DNA of 64,000 nucleotides from Planctomycetota bacterium. GTDB lineage: Bacteria; Planctomycetota; UBA1135; GCA-002748355. Position 1 is the first letter of the stretch. The number at the start of each line of letters is the position of its first letter. The position numbers and the translations under genes were made by a program. The DNA lies in contig PDSF01000042.1 of NCBI GenBank assembly GCA_002748355.1, positions 1-64,000 of the forward strand, written 5' to 3'. The notes beneath the pieces are model-generated. The model saw only the letters and a program-made list of their open reading frames with translations. It ran no database searches and was not told where the DNA came from. Shown one piece after another: positions 32,138-41,471 of this stretch.

Positions 32138-33742
32138 TCAGTCCACGTCAGCGAGCCGGACGACCCGGTGCGTGCAAGCAAAGGGGTCCGCGTGTTCGAC
32201 CAGGTCCTCGACGAAACGGTGACCGTTGCGCACCAAGAAGGGTAGGGCAGGCAGCACCCGCTCCTGCAAGGAGCCGCGAGGGAGGAGCCATGCAGAGAGA
32301 CGCCGCGCATGCTGGCGCCAGACCCCCGAACGCCCAGAGCGCTGCCGAGCGATCTTCTCAGCGATTTTTCGGGCCTCGGTACGCGAGCGCGAAGCGAGCT
32401 TGGCCATCGGCAGAACCAGGTTGCGATCGAGCTCCGCAACGCCCGGCTCCAACTCGCGCAGGCCCTTCGCAAAGTCCTCCGCCAAGTTGCGCAGTTTCTC
32501 CTCAAGCAAACCGGTCCCCTCGAAGAACTCGGTCTGCGACCCTCCCTCGCGCTCAGCAATCAAGTCCTGGAGGTGCCGGGAGCCCTGCTGCAAATCCTGC
32601 ACACCGATCTGCCACCGTTCGAGAAACTCGTAGAGCTTGTCGTCCACGTAGGTGAAGGAGGCCCTGGGGATCAGTGGTGGCCGCGGCACGCCAAAGGCAC
32701 CGTAGATGCCACCGGTGAGCGCCAGATACTGCAGCTCACCGGGGCCAGCCACGAAGGCCAGGGTGGGGAGGATGCTGTCCTGCCACAGGTTGCGGTGCAG
32801 GACGCCAGGGCTGAGCCGCCCGCCATCGGGAAGCGGCGCTCCATCCGGGAGCGCCGACCGCTTGCCACCCCCTGGGATGTGGAAGCTGAACGCGGTCTCC
32901 GGGTCGACGGTGACATCGAAACCGCGGGCCAGAAGCTCACAGACACTGCCCTTGAGCACTCCTCGCACCTCTTCGCTGCGCAGGTGAAAGTCCGCAAGCA
33001 GCTCGCGCGTCTCGGAGGGCAAGCAGTAGGGCTCAAGCACCAGCAGGCCCCGCTCACCAAAGTGATGAAAGAGCTGGCGGGACAGCTGTTCGGCCAGTGT
33101 CTCCCGCTCCGCTTGCAGCTGAAACAGCGCCGTCTCCCTGAGGAACTCATCGGTCTTGGGCAAGAGGTCGCGCGCTTCGGCCAGGGCGCTGCGTAGCTCA
33201 TCACCAAGAGCAATCCCATCGAGGGGGCGCCCGGTCGATGGCAGACTGAGGCGCAGCCGCTGCACATCGAAAGCCGGATTCACCAGCCAACTGTGGTTGG
33301 CCTCGGCCCAATCATGATCCTCGGAATGGTTCCAAAAGATGGTCACGATCTCGGGCGCCCCCGGAAGGGCCCTGAGCTGTTCGGCAAGCCGTAGCGCCGT
33401 CGCGATCTTGTGGAAGGTGTAGAGCGGACCACCCAGCAGCCCCGGCTGCTGACCCGTAACGATGGCCAAGCAGCCAGGCTTGGCAAAGCTCGTCGCCGCG
33501 TCCCGCACCTCCTGCGGTGGGTCGAAGCGCTCGGCGTAGTCCGCGAGCCCCCTGGCGATGCCCTGGCGATAACGCTCGGGCCCAGTGTAGTTCCGACGCC
33601 CCTCACACATGCGCCACAAGGCGGCGGGCTCGGCCGGGCGCAGCGGCAATAGCCCCCCCAGGGCCGGATCGTTGGCCTGAAAGGCCACGAAGAGGTTGGG
33701 GAAGTCGAGGTGCTCCAGCGGAAGCTCAGCGAAGATGCGCAT
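32138..33742 (-). CDS. bshC: BshC, bacillithiol biosynthesis cysteine-adding enzyme
   Basis: BshC is the putative ligase that adds cysteine to GlcN-malate in the last step of bacillithiol synthesis. The 534-residue product has the family length (about 540). Hallmarks are VTGQQPGLLGGPLYTFHK (residues 95-112), FWNHSEDHDWAEANHSWL (about 140), LHRNLWQDSILPTLAFVAGPGELQY and a C-terminal coiled-coil region (about 400-500). The start at ATG 33742 (MRIFAELPLE) fits family N-termini; the frame remains open upstream to 33889 but those residues are not family-like. First gene of the bshC-bshB-parA unit. Confidence 0.92.
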   Translation of the reverse strand: MRIFAELPLEHLDFPNLFVAFQANDPALGGLLPLRPAEPAALWRMCEGRRNYTGPERYRQGIARGLADYAERFDPPQEVRDAATSFAKPGCLAIVTGQQPGLLGGPLYTFHKIATALRLAEQLRALPGAPEIVTIFWNHSEDHDWAEANHSWLVNPAFDVQRLRLSLPSTGRPLDGIALGDELRSALAEARDLLPKTDEFLRETALFQLQAERETLAEQLSRQLFHHFGERGLLVLEPYCLPSETRELLADFHLRSEEVRGVLKGSVCELLARGFDVTVDPETAFSFHIPGGGKRSALPDGAPLPDGGRLSPGVLHRNLWQDSILPTLAFVAGPGELQYLALTGGIYGAFGVPRPPLIPRASFTYVDDKLYEFLERWQIGVQDLQQGSRHLQDLIAEREGGSQTEFFEGTGLLEEKLRNLAEDFAKGLRELEPGVAELDRNLVLPMAKLASRSRTEARKIAEKIARQRSGRSGVWRQHARRLSAWLLPRGSLQERVLPALPFLVRNGHRFVEDLVEHADPFACTHRVVRLADVD

Positions 33743-33937
33743 CGAAAAGATCAAACGAAAGCGAAAAGCGGAGCCGGAGTATGGCGCCAAGCCTGGGACA
33801 ATCCGAGCAAGAGCCAAAGTCTGGACGCCAAAGAGCTGGGAAGTGGAAACGGCCAGCAAGACTAGGGCAACGCTAAGGACAGGGGCCAAAACATCCGTGG
33901 CTTGCGACGGTGATCACGCCCGAGTAGCCTGGCGGCC

Positions 33938-34438
33938 TTGCCCTCTCTCCCCCGTCACACCCTCACGACCGCCTGGCTCGCCGTCGTCCTGGCTCTTCTC
34001 CTTGCTGTCCTGCCGACAGGGAAGCTGACTCTATGCCTGGGCCATGACGGGCACATGGGGCTCGGGGCATTCGGGTCGGCACCGGCCTGCCATTGCCAGC
34101 ACGAGCACCAGCACGAGAACCAGCACGAGGGGCCCCAGGAACGAGGGGGCGCAGCCATAGCCGTGCAGCGGCTCTGCCAAAGCGACGAGCACGACAGCGG
34201 CGACTGCCAGGACATCAGCATCGATCTGCCCCAGCTCTGGGTCTCGGCAGAACGAAGCCACGAGCTCTCTTCGGAGCAGCTCTCGCCACAGCCGATGCCG
34301 GCCTTTGCTTCTTGCCTAGCTGCGGCCCTCGTCCTCGCTCCCTTCGAAGAGCAGGAAAAGGCATGGCCGCCGCCTACACAGAGCCGCGCAACACGCCAAG
34401 AGCTCGATCAGCTCCGCAGCGTCGTCCTCCTGATCTGA
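33938..34438 (+). CDS. Small His/Cys-rich exported protein at the head of a metal efflux operon
   Basis: This 166-residue protein starts at TTG 33938, because an in-frame stop at 33911 leaves only weak starts. An N-terminal hydrophobic segment (AWLAVVLALLLAVLPTG) indicates export. Then comes a His/Cys-rich stretch (CLGHDGHMGLG, CHCQHEHQHENQHEG, later CQSDEHDSGDCQD) suited to binding Cu, Zn, Co or Ni. A second hydrophobic stretch (FASCLAAALVLAPF) lies near the C-terminus. Its place just before the TolC-RND genes fits small metal-operon accessory proteins seen in other phyla. Role inferred: periplasmic metal binding or sensing. The non-ATG start makes the exact 5' end uncertain. Confidence 0.65.
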   Translation: MPSLPRHTLTTAWLAVVLALLLAVLPTGKLTLCLGHDGHMGLGAFGSAPACHCQHEHQHENQHEGPQERGGAAIAVQRLCQSDEHDSGDCQDISIDLPQLWVSAERSHELSSEQLSPQPMPAFASCLAAALVLAPFEEQEKAWPPPTQSRATRQELDQLRSVVLLI

Positions 34439-34521
34439 AGCTGAACTTCAGCGCCATGGGGCATGAGCCCGAAGGCGCCGTTCGCCATTCGGCACAGCCA
34501 GGGAGCAATAGCTCAGCGGGT

Positions 34522-34536
34522 CTAGCAGCTTGCTAG
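34522..34536. promoter_or_regulatory. Inverted repeat CTAGCA-GCT-TGCTAG before the efflux genes
   Basis: Perfect 6-bp arms with a 3-bp spacer end 21 bp before the GTG start of the outer-membrane factor gene. It could be an operator for a metal-responsive regulator or a small RNA hairpin controlling translation. No regulator gene lies in the operon. Confidence 0.35.
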
Positions 34537-34557
34537 GTAAGCGTTCAGGAGGAAATC

Positions 34558-36069
34558 GTGATTCGATGCGCAGGGGCCGTAACAGAGAGGGCCAAAGCGA
34601 ATGAGCTCGGGCAATCGCTGGTGAGAGGATTCACCACACTTGTCCTATTGCTGCCTTTGAGCAGCTGTGCCTTCCAGAGCTACCAAGCAAGTGATCTCGA
34701 CCCAGAGATCGTCGCCAAACTCCTGTCGGAGCGACGGACGGCTCTCTCTCTGCTGCGCCAGGAGCAAAGCCGTGACCAAGCGGGGGCTCTGAGCTTCGCC
34801 GAGGCCGCAGACCTCCTCCGCACTCGGAGCCCGGCCCTGGGCCAAGCTCTCACCCGCTATCGATCCGCCGTGATCCGTGCAGGCATAAAAACCCCATTTC
34901 CCAACCCGGAGATCGAATTTGGCCCCGAACGCGGCTTCGCTGCGGACCTGGCCTCACCTCGCTGGTCCGGCTTCTTCAGCTTCTCTTGGGCTCTGCCGCT
35001 GAGCGGCCGCCGCGGAGATCTCGACTCGGTGCACGCAGCCCAAGCCGAAGCAGCGGCCATCGATGCCGTCGGCACCCTGCGTGAACTCTACCTGGAGCTA
35101 CGCCACCGCTACCTGCATTTTCTCGTCGCCAGCGAACGCGAACAGGTGCGGGCACGACTGCGTGATGCCGCCGCCCTATCCCTACGCACCGCACTTGGCC
35201 TGGTCGAAGCCGGAACCGCAACCGCGCTGCAGACTTCGCTCTTCCGTCTTGAGCATGCTCGCGAACGCACCCGCCTACTCGACGCGCGCAGTGAACGCCA
35301 AAAGGCTCAGTCCGAACTGGCCCAGCTCCTCGCCGTCCAGGCAGAGCTGCTGCAAGCACCAGCGCTCTCCTCCGCGGTCAAAGGGCCCAAGCTCTCCAAC
35401 CCCGGCGCCATCGAGAGGAAGCTCCTCGAGGCCTGGATCATCGATCACCCGCAGCTGCAGCGACTCCGTGCCGAGTACGAAATCGCCGAACGGCAGCTTC
35501 GCCTCGAAATCAGCAAGCAATACCCCGACCTCGTCCTGGGCAGCGGCCTCTCCAGCGAGACCGGGGACAAGAAACGGGTCCTGGGTCTGAGCCTCGGCAT
35601 CGCCGTGCCGATCTTCGACCAGAACCAAGTCGGGATCGCCGAAGCGCGGGCCCAGCGCCAAGAGCTGCGTAGCCAATATGAAGCTCTGGTGCACAGCATC
35701 CTCGCCAAGGCGGAGCTGGCCGCGAAGCAGCTAACCCTGCACCGGGAAAAGCGGAGAATCCTCGAAAAGGAAGTGCTCGCTGCCGCCCGCGACAACGTCT
35801 CCATCGCCCGCCAATCCCTTGAGGCGGGCTCAGCCGGAAGCATGGAGCTGCTCGACGCCGAGCGCAGCCTGCGCGAGATCGAGGCCGAGCTACTTGAAGC
35901 CCGACTGGAAGAACTCGAAGCCGGGGCCGAACTGGAGCAAGCCCTGGGACGACCACTCCTGCAGCTAGCGGGAGAAAGCTCCCTGGAAGACAGCAAGTGG
36001 AGTGACGCGGAAGAACTCAACAAAGCAGCTGAGCGAGAGAAAACAGCGGAAGGAAGGAGCGAACGATGA
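34558..36069 (+). CDS. TolC-family outer membrane efflux lipoprotein (CusC/CzcC-like)
   Basis: This is the outer-membrane factor of a tripartite heavy-metal efflux pump, 503 residues. The GTG start at 34558 is set by an ideal AGGAGG about 6 nt upstream. The signal peptide ends in a lipobox (LPLSSC), so it is probably lipidated. The body shows the two-fold helical repeat of TolC proteins: ALTRYRSAVIRAGIKTPFPNPEIEFG, then a second half with YPDLVLGSGLSSE, LGLSLGIAVPIFDQNQVGIAEARAQ and a long coiled coil. The C-terminus is charged. The adaptor gene start overlaps its stop by ATGA (36066-36069). Confidence 0.92.
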   Translation: MIRCAGAVTERAKANELGQSLVRGFTTLVLLLPLSSCAFQSYQASDLDPEIVAKLLSERRTALSLLRQEQSRDQAGALSFAEAADLLRTRSPALGQALTRYRSAVIRAGIKTPFPNPEIEFGPERGFAADLASPRWSGFFSFSWALPLSGRRGDLDSVHAAQAEAAAIDAVGTLRELYLELRHRYLHFLVASEREQVRARLRDAAALSLRTALGLVEAGTATALQTSLFRLEHARERTRLLDARSERQKAQSELAQLLAVQAELLQAPALSSAVKGPKLSNPGAIERKLLEAWIIDHPQLQRLRAEYEIAERQLRLEISKQYPDLVLGSGLSSETGDKKRVLGLSLGIAVPIFDQNQVGIAEARAQRQELRSQYEALVHSILAKAELAAKQLTLHREKRRILEKEVLAAARDNVSIARQSLEAGSAGSMELLDAERSLREIEAELLEARLEELEAGAELEQALGRPLLQLAGESSLEDSKWSDAEELNKAAEREKTAEGRSER

Positions 36070-37727
36070 AGGAATACAGCAAGAGCCATCTCTGGGCCCT
36101 GCCCATCACCGCAGCCTTCTGCACCGTCCTCGGCCTGTTTGTCGGCCAGGGCCTCGGCAAGGACAACGGCCCCGCGAAGGAGGAAGAGAGCGGCAGCGCT
36201 CAGGAGGCAAAGCACCTGTCTCCGGCCACCCTGCGCAATCTCGGCGTCAGCGTCGCCCCCCTCAAAAAGACCAACTTCACCCAAACGGTTCCTGTCGCCG
36301 CCGTCGTCGTCGAAACCCCTCGAACCCGGCAACCGGTCTTCGCCCCGATCGGGGGCCGCATAGCCGAGATCCACGTAGATCCCGGCCAAAGCCTCGCTCC
36401 CGGCGCACCGGTGCTCAGCATCATCCGCGAGCCCATGCCCCGCCCGACCCTGAGCTTCACCGCCGATCTGCTGCGGCCAGCCCAGGAGAAACTGCATGAA
36501 GCCAGCCTTGAGCTGCGCCGCTCCCGGGAAGAGCTGCGCATCGCCAAGGCCGAACTCGAACGAATCGAACGCTACACCGGTAAGGGCGGCTCGGAGCAGG
36601 CTCCCCTACTACCAAAAGAGCGAGCAATCGAACTGCGCTACCAGCTCTCGCGCTCGCAGAATTCCTACGATCGCGCCCGCTTCGAGCTCATGAAGCACGG
36701 ACTCTCGGCCGAGCAGGTCCAAGAACTCGAAAAGAGCAACACTCTGCCTCCCTTCAATGAGCAGACCTGGCAGCGCGCCCTTGAACGCAACGGCCTCTGG
36801 CCCCAATCAGCAAAACGCCTGTATTCGGCCCTGCCAGAGAGCTTGCGCAAGCTCCCTTGGTCCATCGCCACCATCGGCGAGCTCGCGGCCAGCGGCCTGG
36901 CAAGCGAGGAACTCATTCGCTGGCTCGAAGAGGATCCTAAAATCGCCTCGCACTTCCTTGAGCTGGGCGTGCGCCTGCAGCAGGGATACAGCCTCGCCGA
37001 CCTCAAGCGTCTGCAAGCACTGGACGCCTTCGACCCCATCGTGCGAGTGAATGCTCCAAGGCTCAGCCAGCTCGATGCCGAGGACAAGGATGCAGCTTGG
37101 GATGTCTTGAGCGTCGAGATCAAGGTCGGAGCCCGCGTCGAAGAAGGCCAGCCGCTGGTCCAGCTCCAGGATATGCGCCAGCTCCTGCTGCGAAGCGAAG
37201 TGGTGGGCGGCGAAACCAGAGCCCTCCTCGACGCCACCCGCAGCGGCGCCAACTTCGGTGGGCATCCGCTCATCAAAGGCTCCGGCCCCAAGCTCAGCGG
37301 GCTCCGTGTCAGCTACATCGAGAGCGCACCGAATGCAGATGGCACCGTCGCCTTCCTCGAGCTTCGCAACACGATCTTGTCGCGCATCCAGCGCCAAGGC
37401 AGCCAGTCCCGAACCTGGGCCCTACGGCGCGGACTGCGCTACATGCTCGACGTGCCACTGGCCCAGCTCTCAGGCGTCTACGTCCTCCCCAGCGGCGCCG
37501 TCACCGAAAGCGGCCCTGACCTTATCGTCTTCCTCCAAGACGGCGACGACTTCAAGCCAGTGCCGGTCAACGTGCTCTTTCGTGACGATCGCCATGTGGT
37601 CATCCCCGCATCGGGCGACTCCGCTCTCTTCCCCGGCGACCCCATCGTCATGAGCGGAGCCTTCGAACTCGGCCTCGCCACCCAAGGCAGCGACAAGGTC
37701 GACCCACACGCCGGGCACAATCACTAA
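36066..37727 (+). CDS. RND efflux periplasmic adaptor (CusB/CzcB-like) with central insertion
   Basis: This 553-residue membrane-fusion protein links the RND pump to the outer-membrane factor. An N-terminal membrane/signal segment (LWALPITAAFCTVLGLFVG) precedes the barrel-sandwich half-motif VFAPIGGRIAEIHVDPGQSLAPGAPVLSI (about 96-124). A coiled-coil hairpin (about 140-225) follows. An unusual insertion of about 100 residues (about 225-325; WPQSAKRLYSAL, IGELAASGLASEELIRWL) contains helical, SAM- or transposon-like linker sequence. Then comes the second barrel half (KVGARVEEGQPLVQLQD). The protein ends DPHAGHNH, a potential metal-binding tail. Overlaps the upstream gene by 4 bp; 10 bp precede the RND gene. 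Confidence 0.9.
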   Translation: MKEYSKSHLWALPITAAFCTVLGLFVGQGLGKDNGPAKEEESGSAQEAKHLSPATLRNLGVSVAPLKKTNFTQTVPVAAVVVETPRTRQPVFAPIGGRIAEIHVDPGQSLAPGAPVLSIIREPMPRPTLSFTADLLRPAQEKLHEASLELRRSREELRIAKAELERIERYTGKGGSEQAPLLPKERAIELRYQLSRSQNSYDRARFELMKHGLSAEQVQELEKSNTLPPFNEQTWQRALERNGLWPQSAKRLYSALPESLRKLPWSIATIGELAASGLASEELIRWLEEDPKIASHFLELGVRLQQGYSLADLKRLQALDAFDPIVRVNAPRLSQLDAEDKDAAWDVLSVEIKVGARVEEGQPLVQLQDMRQLLLRSEVVGGETRALLDATRSGANFGGHPLIKGSGPKLSGLRVSYIESAPNADGTVAFLELRNTILSRIQRQGSQSRTWALRRGLRYMLDVPLAQLSGVYVLPSGAVTESGPDLIVFLQDGDDFKPVPVNVLFRDDRHVVIPASGDSALFPGDPIVMSGAFELGLATQGSDKVDPHAGHNH

Positions 37728-37737
37728 GGAGGGGAGC

Positions 37738-40700
37738 ATGCTCACACGCATCATCGCCACCGCTCTGCGGAACCGGGCGATCGTCCTGGTCCTCGCCCTC
37801 GTCGTCGGTGGCTACGGCCTCTTTCGGGCCGCCGCCAGCCAGATCGACGTGCTCCCCGACCTCAACCGCCCCATCGTCACCATCATGACGGAAGGGCATG
37901 GCATGGTGCCCGAGCAGGTCGAACGCCTGGTCACCTGGCCCATCGAACAGGTCATGAACGGCGCCACCGGCGTCTATCGCGTGCGCTCGGCCTCCGGGCT
38001 CGGCCTCTCCGTGGTCAACGTCGAGTTCGAGTGGGGCACCGACATCTACCGCGACCGTCAGATCGTGACGGAAAAACTGCAGATCGCCAGCGCCTCACTA
38101 CCCCCCGGTGTGCAACCCATCCTGGCCCCGATCAGCAGCATCATGGGGCAGATCCAGATGATCGGCTTCCGCAGCAGCAACGGCGCCACCAGCGCCCTCG
38201 AACTGCGCCGCCGCATCGACCGCGACATCAGCCCACGCCTACAAGCGCTCAACGGCATCGCCCAGGTCATCACCATCGGGGGACAGCCCAGTGAAGTGCA
38301 GGTCATCGTCGACAGCGACAAGCTGCGCGCCTTCAACGTCACCCTGCAAGAAGTCGCCGAGGCCACAAAAGATGCCAATGTCAACGTCGCCGGCGGCTTC
38401 CTACACATTGGCGCCAAGGGCCCCCTCGTCACCGTTTCCGGGCGACTAGAGAACCCGGAGCAACTCAAGCAGGCCGTGATCCGGGATGACCCGCGGCGCC
38501 CAATCCGCATCGAGGATGTCGCCAAGCTCAGCTTCAGCGCCACCGCCATCCCTACCGGCACCGCAGGCATCAACGCCAGCCCCGGGGTGATCGTAGTGAT
38601 CAACAAACAGCCGGGCGTCGACACCATGGACCTCACCCGGCGCATCGGCCAAGAGCTCGATCAGATCCGCCGAGAGCTTCCTGGCGACATCCTCATCGAC
38701 GACGCGGTCTTCCAACAGGCCGCCTTCATCGAACGAGCCATCGACAACGTCCTGGTCGCCGTGCGCGACGGCGGCCTGCTGGTGGTCGTCATCCTCTTCC
38801 TGTTCTTGCTCAACCTCCGCACGACACTGATCACCCTGTCGGCGATCCCGCTCTCCGTCGCCATCGCCTCGCTGGTCTTCGCCTTCTTCGACCTGACGAT
38901 CAACACCATGACCCTCGGCGGGCTCGCGGTCGCCATCGGCACCCTGGTCGATGATGCCATCGTCGACGTCGAAAACGTCTATAGGCGGCTGAAGCAGAAC
39001 GAGCTGCGCGCGCAGCCCGAGCCACGGATCTGGGTGCTCTTCCTGGCCTCCAGCGAGATCCGCAAGCCCGTGCTCTACGGCACCCTCCTGGTCACGGTGG
39101 TCTACCTCCCGCTCTTCTTCCTGAGCGGGATCGAAGGGCGTCTCTTCGCGCCCATCGGGCTGGCCTACATCCTCAGCGTCATGGCCTCGCTGCTGGTCGC
39201 TCTGACCGTGACCCCAGTGCTCTGCTACTACCTGCTTGGCAGCAACAAAGCGCAAGAATCGAAGCAGAGCTATGGCGGCTGGCTGGTCCAGAAACTACAC
39301 AGCTTGGCAGCTGTCGGCGTCCGCTTCAGCCTGAGCCACACGAGGAGCATCCTCACAACATGCGCAGTATTGCTCGTGCTCGCCGGAGCCTGGCTCTCCT
39401 CAGCAGGCTCGACCTTCCTACCGCCTTTCAACGAGGGCACCGCTCAGATCAACTTGGTCCTGCCCCCGGATACAAGCCTGAAGACCTCAGACCGGCTCGG
39501 CCAGCGCCTGGAGCAGGTGATCAAGGGCATCGACGGGGTCGCTAGCGTCGCCCGCCGCACCGGCAGAGCGCCCGGCGACGAGCACGCGATGCCGGTCAGC
39601 CTCAGCGAGGCCATCGTCAACTTCGATCCCGATTCGGGGCGCAGCCGTGAAGAGGTCATCGAAGAGATCCGCGCCAAGCTCGCCGAGGAATTCCCCGGCG
39701 TGGCCACGGCGGTGGAACAGCCGCTGGCCCACCTGATGAGTGCCCTGCTTTCCGGCGTCCACGCACAGGTCGCGATCAAGGTCTCGGGGCCAGACCTAGC
39801 GATTCTGCGCAAGACCGCCACCAAGGTCGAGAACGCCGTGCGCGGGGTCGAAGGCGTGCGCGACCTCTACACCGAGCCCCAGGTCCTGATCGATCAGGTC
39901 GAAATCGCCCCGCGCCGCCAGGCTCTGGCACGTCTAGGCATCAGCACCGAGCAACTAGCAAAGACCGTCGAGTTGGCGATGGGCGGCGAAGAGATTTCTC
40001 GCTTGCAGCTTGGGCAGATCGCCTATCCGATCAAGGTTCGGCTCGAGGACAGCGACCGGCGCAATCTCTTGCAGATCGAAGGGCTCTACCTGCGACGTAA
40101 GGACGGGGAGCTAGCGCGAGTCGGAGATGTTGCCGATGTGCGGGTGTCCAAGACTCCCAACAACATCAACCGCGAAAACGTGCAGCGGCGCATCGTCATC
40201 CAACACAACATCGGCGGCCGCTCCCTCGGAGAGGTCGTCGCCGATGTCGAGAAGGCTCTGGAACCGATCCGCGACCAGCTCACAGGCATGCCCGGCTATG
40301 CCCTTCGCATCAGCGGCCAGTTCGAAGCCCAGCAGGAAGCGACTCGGATGATCTTCGGCCTCAGCATCCTCTCGGTGCTGCTGATGGTGCTGATCCTCTA
40401 CCTCCACTTCCACTCGCTGCGCATCGCCACCCTCGTATTGCTGTCGCGGCCAGTGGCCTTCCTCGGCGCGGTGCTCTACTTGGCCCTGAGCGCCCAAGTC
40501 CTGTCGATTGCGACCCTGGTCGGCTTCATCGCCCTGCTCGGCATGGCAGCACGAAACGCCATCCTGCTGGTCGATCACTACCTGCACCTGATGCGCGAAG
40601 AGGGCTGGAGCTTCGGCCCCGAGCTCCTGGTGCAGGCAGCGCAGGAGCGCATCGTGCCGGTGCTGATGACCGCGCTCACCAGCGGCATCGGCCTGGTGCC

Positions 40701-40965
40701 CCTGGCCCTGGCCGCAGACCAACCCGGCCGCGAGCTGCTTTATCCCGTCGCCACCGTGATCATCGGCGGCCTGGTGACCAATACTCTGCTGGACTTCTTG
40801 GTGATGCCCGGCCTCTTTGCTCGGCTCTGCCGTAAAGAAGCCGAACGAGTCGCCCAGACCAGCACTGCCTATGCCGAGGAGCTTGGGCCCATCAAGACGC
40901 AACTACTTCCAAGCATCTGCAAGGAAGCTCATCCCTTTGACTCTAGTCAGGAGACCACACGATGA
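37738..40965 (+). CDS. Heavy-metal-type RND efflux pump (CusA/CzcA-like inner membrane transporter)
   Basis: This 1075-residue inner-membrane proton-driven exporter has the length and 12-TM plan of HME-RND pumps. It starts MLTRIIATALRNRAIVLVLAL and contains QIDVLPDLNRPIVTIMTEG, QVERLVTWPIEQVMNG and the TM4 segment LAVAIGTLVDDAIVDVENVYRRL with the acidic relay pair in VDDAIVDVEN. The FNEGTAQINLVLPPDTSL segment of the porter domain and the C-terminal GFIALLGMAARNAILLVDHY segment are also present. The TM4 motif differs from the classical DFGxxxDGAVxxVEN of CzcA, so substrate (Cu/Ag, Zn/Co/Cd or other) is open. A GGGAG Shine-Dalgarno lies just before ATG 37738. Confidence 0.95.
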   Translation: MLTRIIATALRNRAIVLVLALVVGGYGLFRAAASQIDVLPDLNRPIVTIMTEGHGMVPEQVERLVTWPIEQVMNGATGVYRVRSASGLGLSVVNVEFEWGTDIYRDRQIVTEKLQIASASLPPGVQPILAPISSIMGQIQMIGFRSSNGATSALELRRRIDRDISPRLQALNGIAQVITIGGQPSEVQVIVDSDKLRAFNVTLQEVAEATKDANVNVAGGFLHIGAKGPLVTVSGRLENPEQLKQAVIRDDPRRPIRIEDVAKLSFSATAIPTGTAGINASPGVIVVINKQPGVDTMDLTRRIGQELDQIRRELPGDILIDDAVFQQAAFIERAIDNVLVAVRDGGLLVVVILFLFLLNLRTTLITLSAIPLSVAIASLVFAFFDLTINTMTLGGLAVAIGTLVDDAIVDVENVYRRLKQNELRAQPEPRIWVLFLASSEIRKPVLYGTLLVTVVYLPLFFLSGIEGRLFAPIGLAYILSVMASLLVALTVTPVLCYYLLGSNKAQESKQSYGGWLVQKLHSLAAVGVRFSLSHTRSILTTCAVLLVLAGAWLSSAGSTFLPPFNEGTAQINLVLPPDTSLKTSDRLGQRLEQVIKGIDGVASVARRTGRAPGDEHAMPVSLSEAIVNFDPDSGRSREEVIEEIRAKLAEEFPGVATAVEQPLAHLMSALLSGVHAQVAIKVSGPDLAILRKTATKVENAVRGVEGVRDLYTEPQVLIDQVEIAPRRQALARLGISTEQLAKTVELAMGGEEISRLQLGQIAYPIKVRLEDSDRRNLLQIEGLYLRRKDGELARVGDVADVRVSKTPNNINRENVQRRIVIQHNIGGRSLGEVVADVEKALEPIRDQLTGMPGYALRISGQFEAQQEATRMIFGLSILSVLLMVLILYLHFHSLRIATLVLLSRPVAFLGAVLYLALSAQVLSIATLVGFIALLGMAARNAILLVDHYLHLMREEGWSFGPELLVQAAQERIVPVLMTALTSGIGLVPLALAADQPGRELLYPVATVIIGGLVTNTLLDFLVMPGLFARLCRKEAERVAQTSTAYAEELGPIKTQLLPSICKEAHPFDSSQETTR

Positions 40966-41432
40966 ATGATTCCCGCCTCCCCTTCCGCCTTCTACGCGCC
41001 GCTGGCGTCGTACTTCTGGCCGCAACCCTGCCCTTTGCCTGCTCCGAGACCAAGACCGACAAGGGCGCCGAGGCGCCCGCCACCAAGAACGAAGCCCATC
41101 CCGAACACGGCCCCAACGGCGGACACCTGCTCGAAATAGGAGACCATGTCGCCCACCTCGAACTCGTCCAGGACAAGGACGAGGGAAGCATGACGCTGTA
41201 CCTCCTGGGCAAGGACGCGAAGACCGCCCTGCTCATCAAGAAGGCCCCCAAGGTCAAACTGATAAGCGCCGAAGGGCCCAAGGTCCTGGACACCAAGGCC
41301 GTCGGCGGCAGCGACGCCGGGGCATCGCAGTGGAAGGTCAGTAGCCCGCTGCTGAAGGGCAAAGATGCGAAGGGCCGGATCTCGGTCGAGTACAAAGGCA
41401 AGACCTACCAGCCCGAGATCGTCTCCCACTGA
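40962..41432 (+). CDS. Small metal-operon lipoprotein with HGPNGGHL motif
   Basis: This 156-residue protein has a signal peptide ending in a lipobox (TLPFACSE), so it is probably a membrane-tethered lipoprotein. The mature part begins with HPEHGPNGGHLLEIGDHVAHLEL, a motif seen at the start of many heavy-metal RND adaptors and stand-alone periplasmic proteins. A small beta domain follows. Its start overlaps the RND gene stop by ATGA, so it is part of the efflux operon. Role inferred: periplasmic metal binding or handing metal to the pump. It converges with the AEC transporter gene 39 bp away; no clear terminator was seen. Confidence 0.8.
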   Translation: MNDSRLPFRLLRAAGVVLLAATLPFACSETKTDKGAEAPATKNEAHPEHGPNGGHLLEIGDHVAHLELVQDKDEGSMTLYLLGKDAKTALLIKKAPKVKLISAEGPKVLDTKAVGGSDAGASQWKVSSPLLKGKDAKGRISVEYKGKTYQPEIVSH

Positions 41433-41471
41433 GAGAGTCGGGCCTCTGCAGGAAGCTCGCCTACTCGAACT

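Noticed and set aside
41433..41471. Terminator search after the efflux operon
   Set aside because: No stable hairpin with a T-tract was seen in the 39-bp gap between convergent genes.
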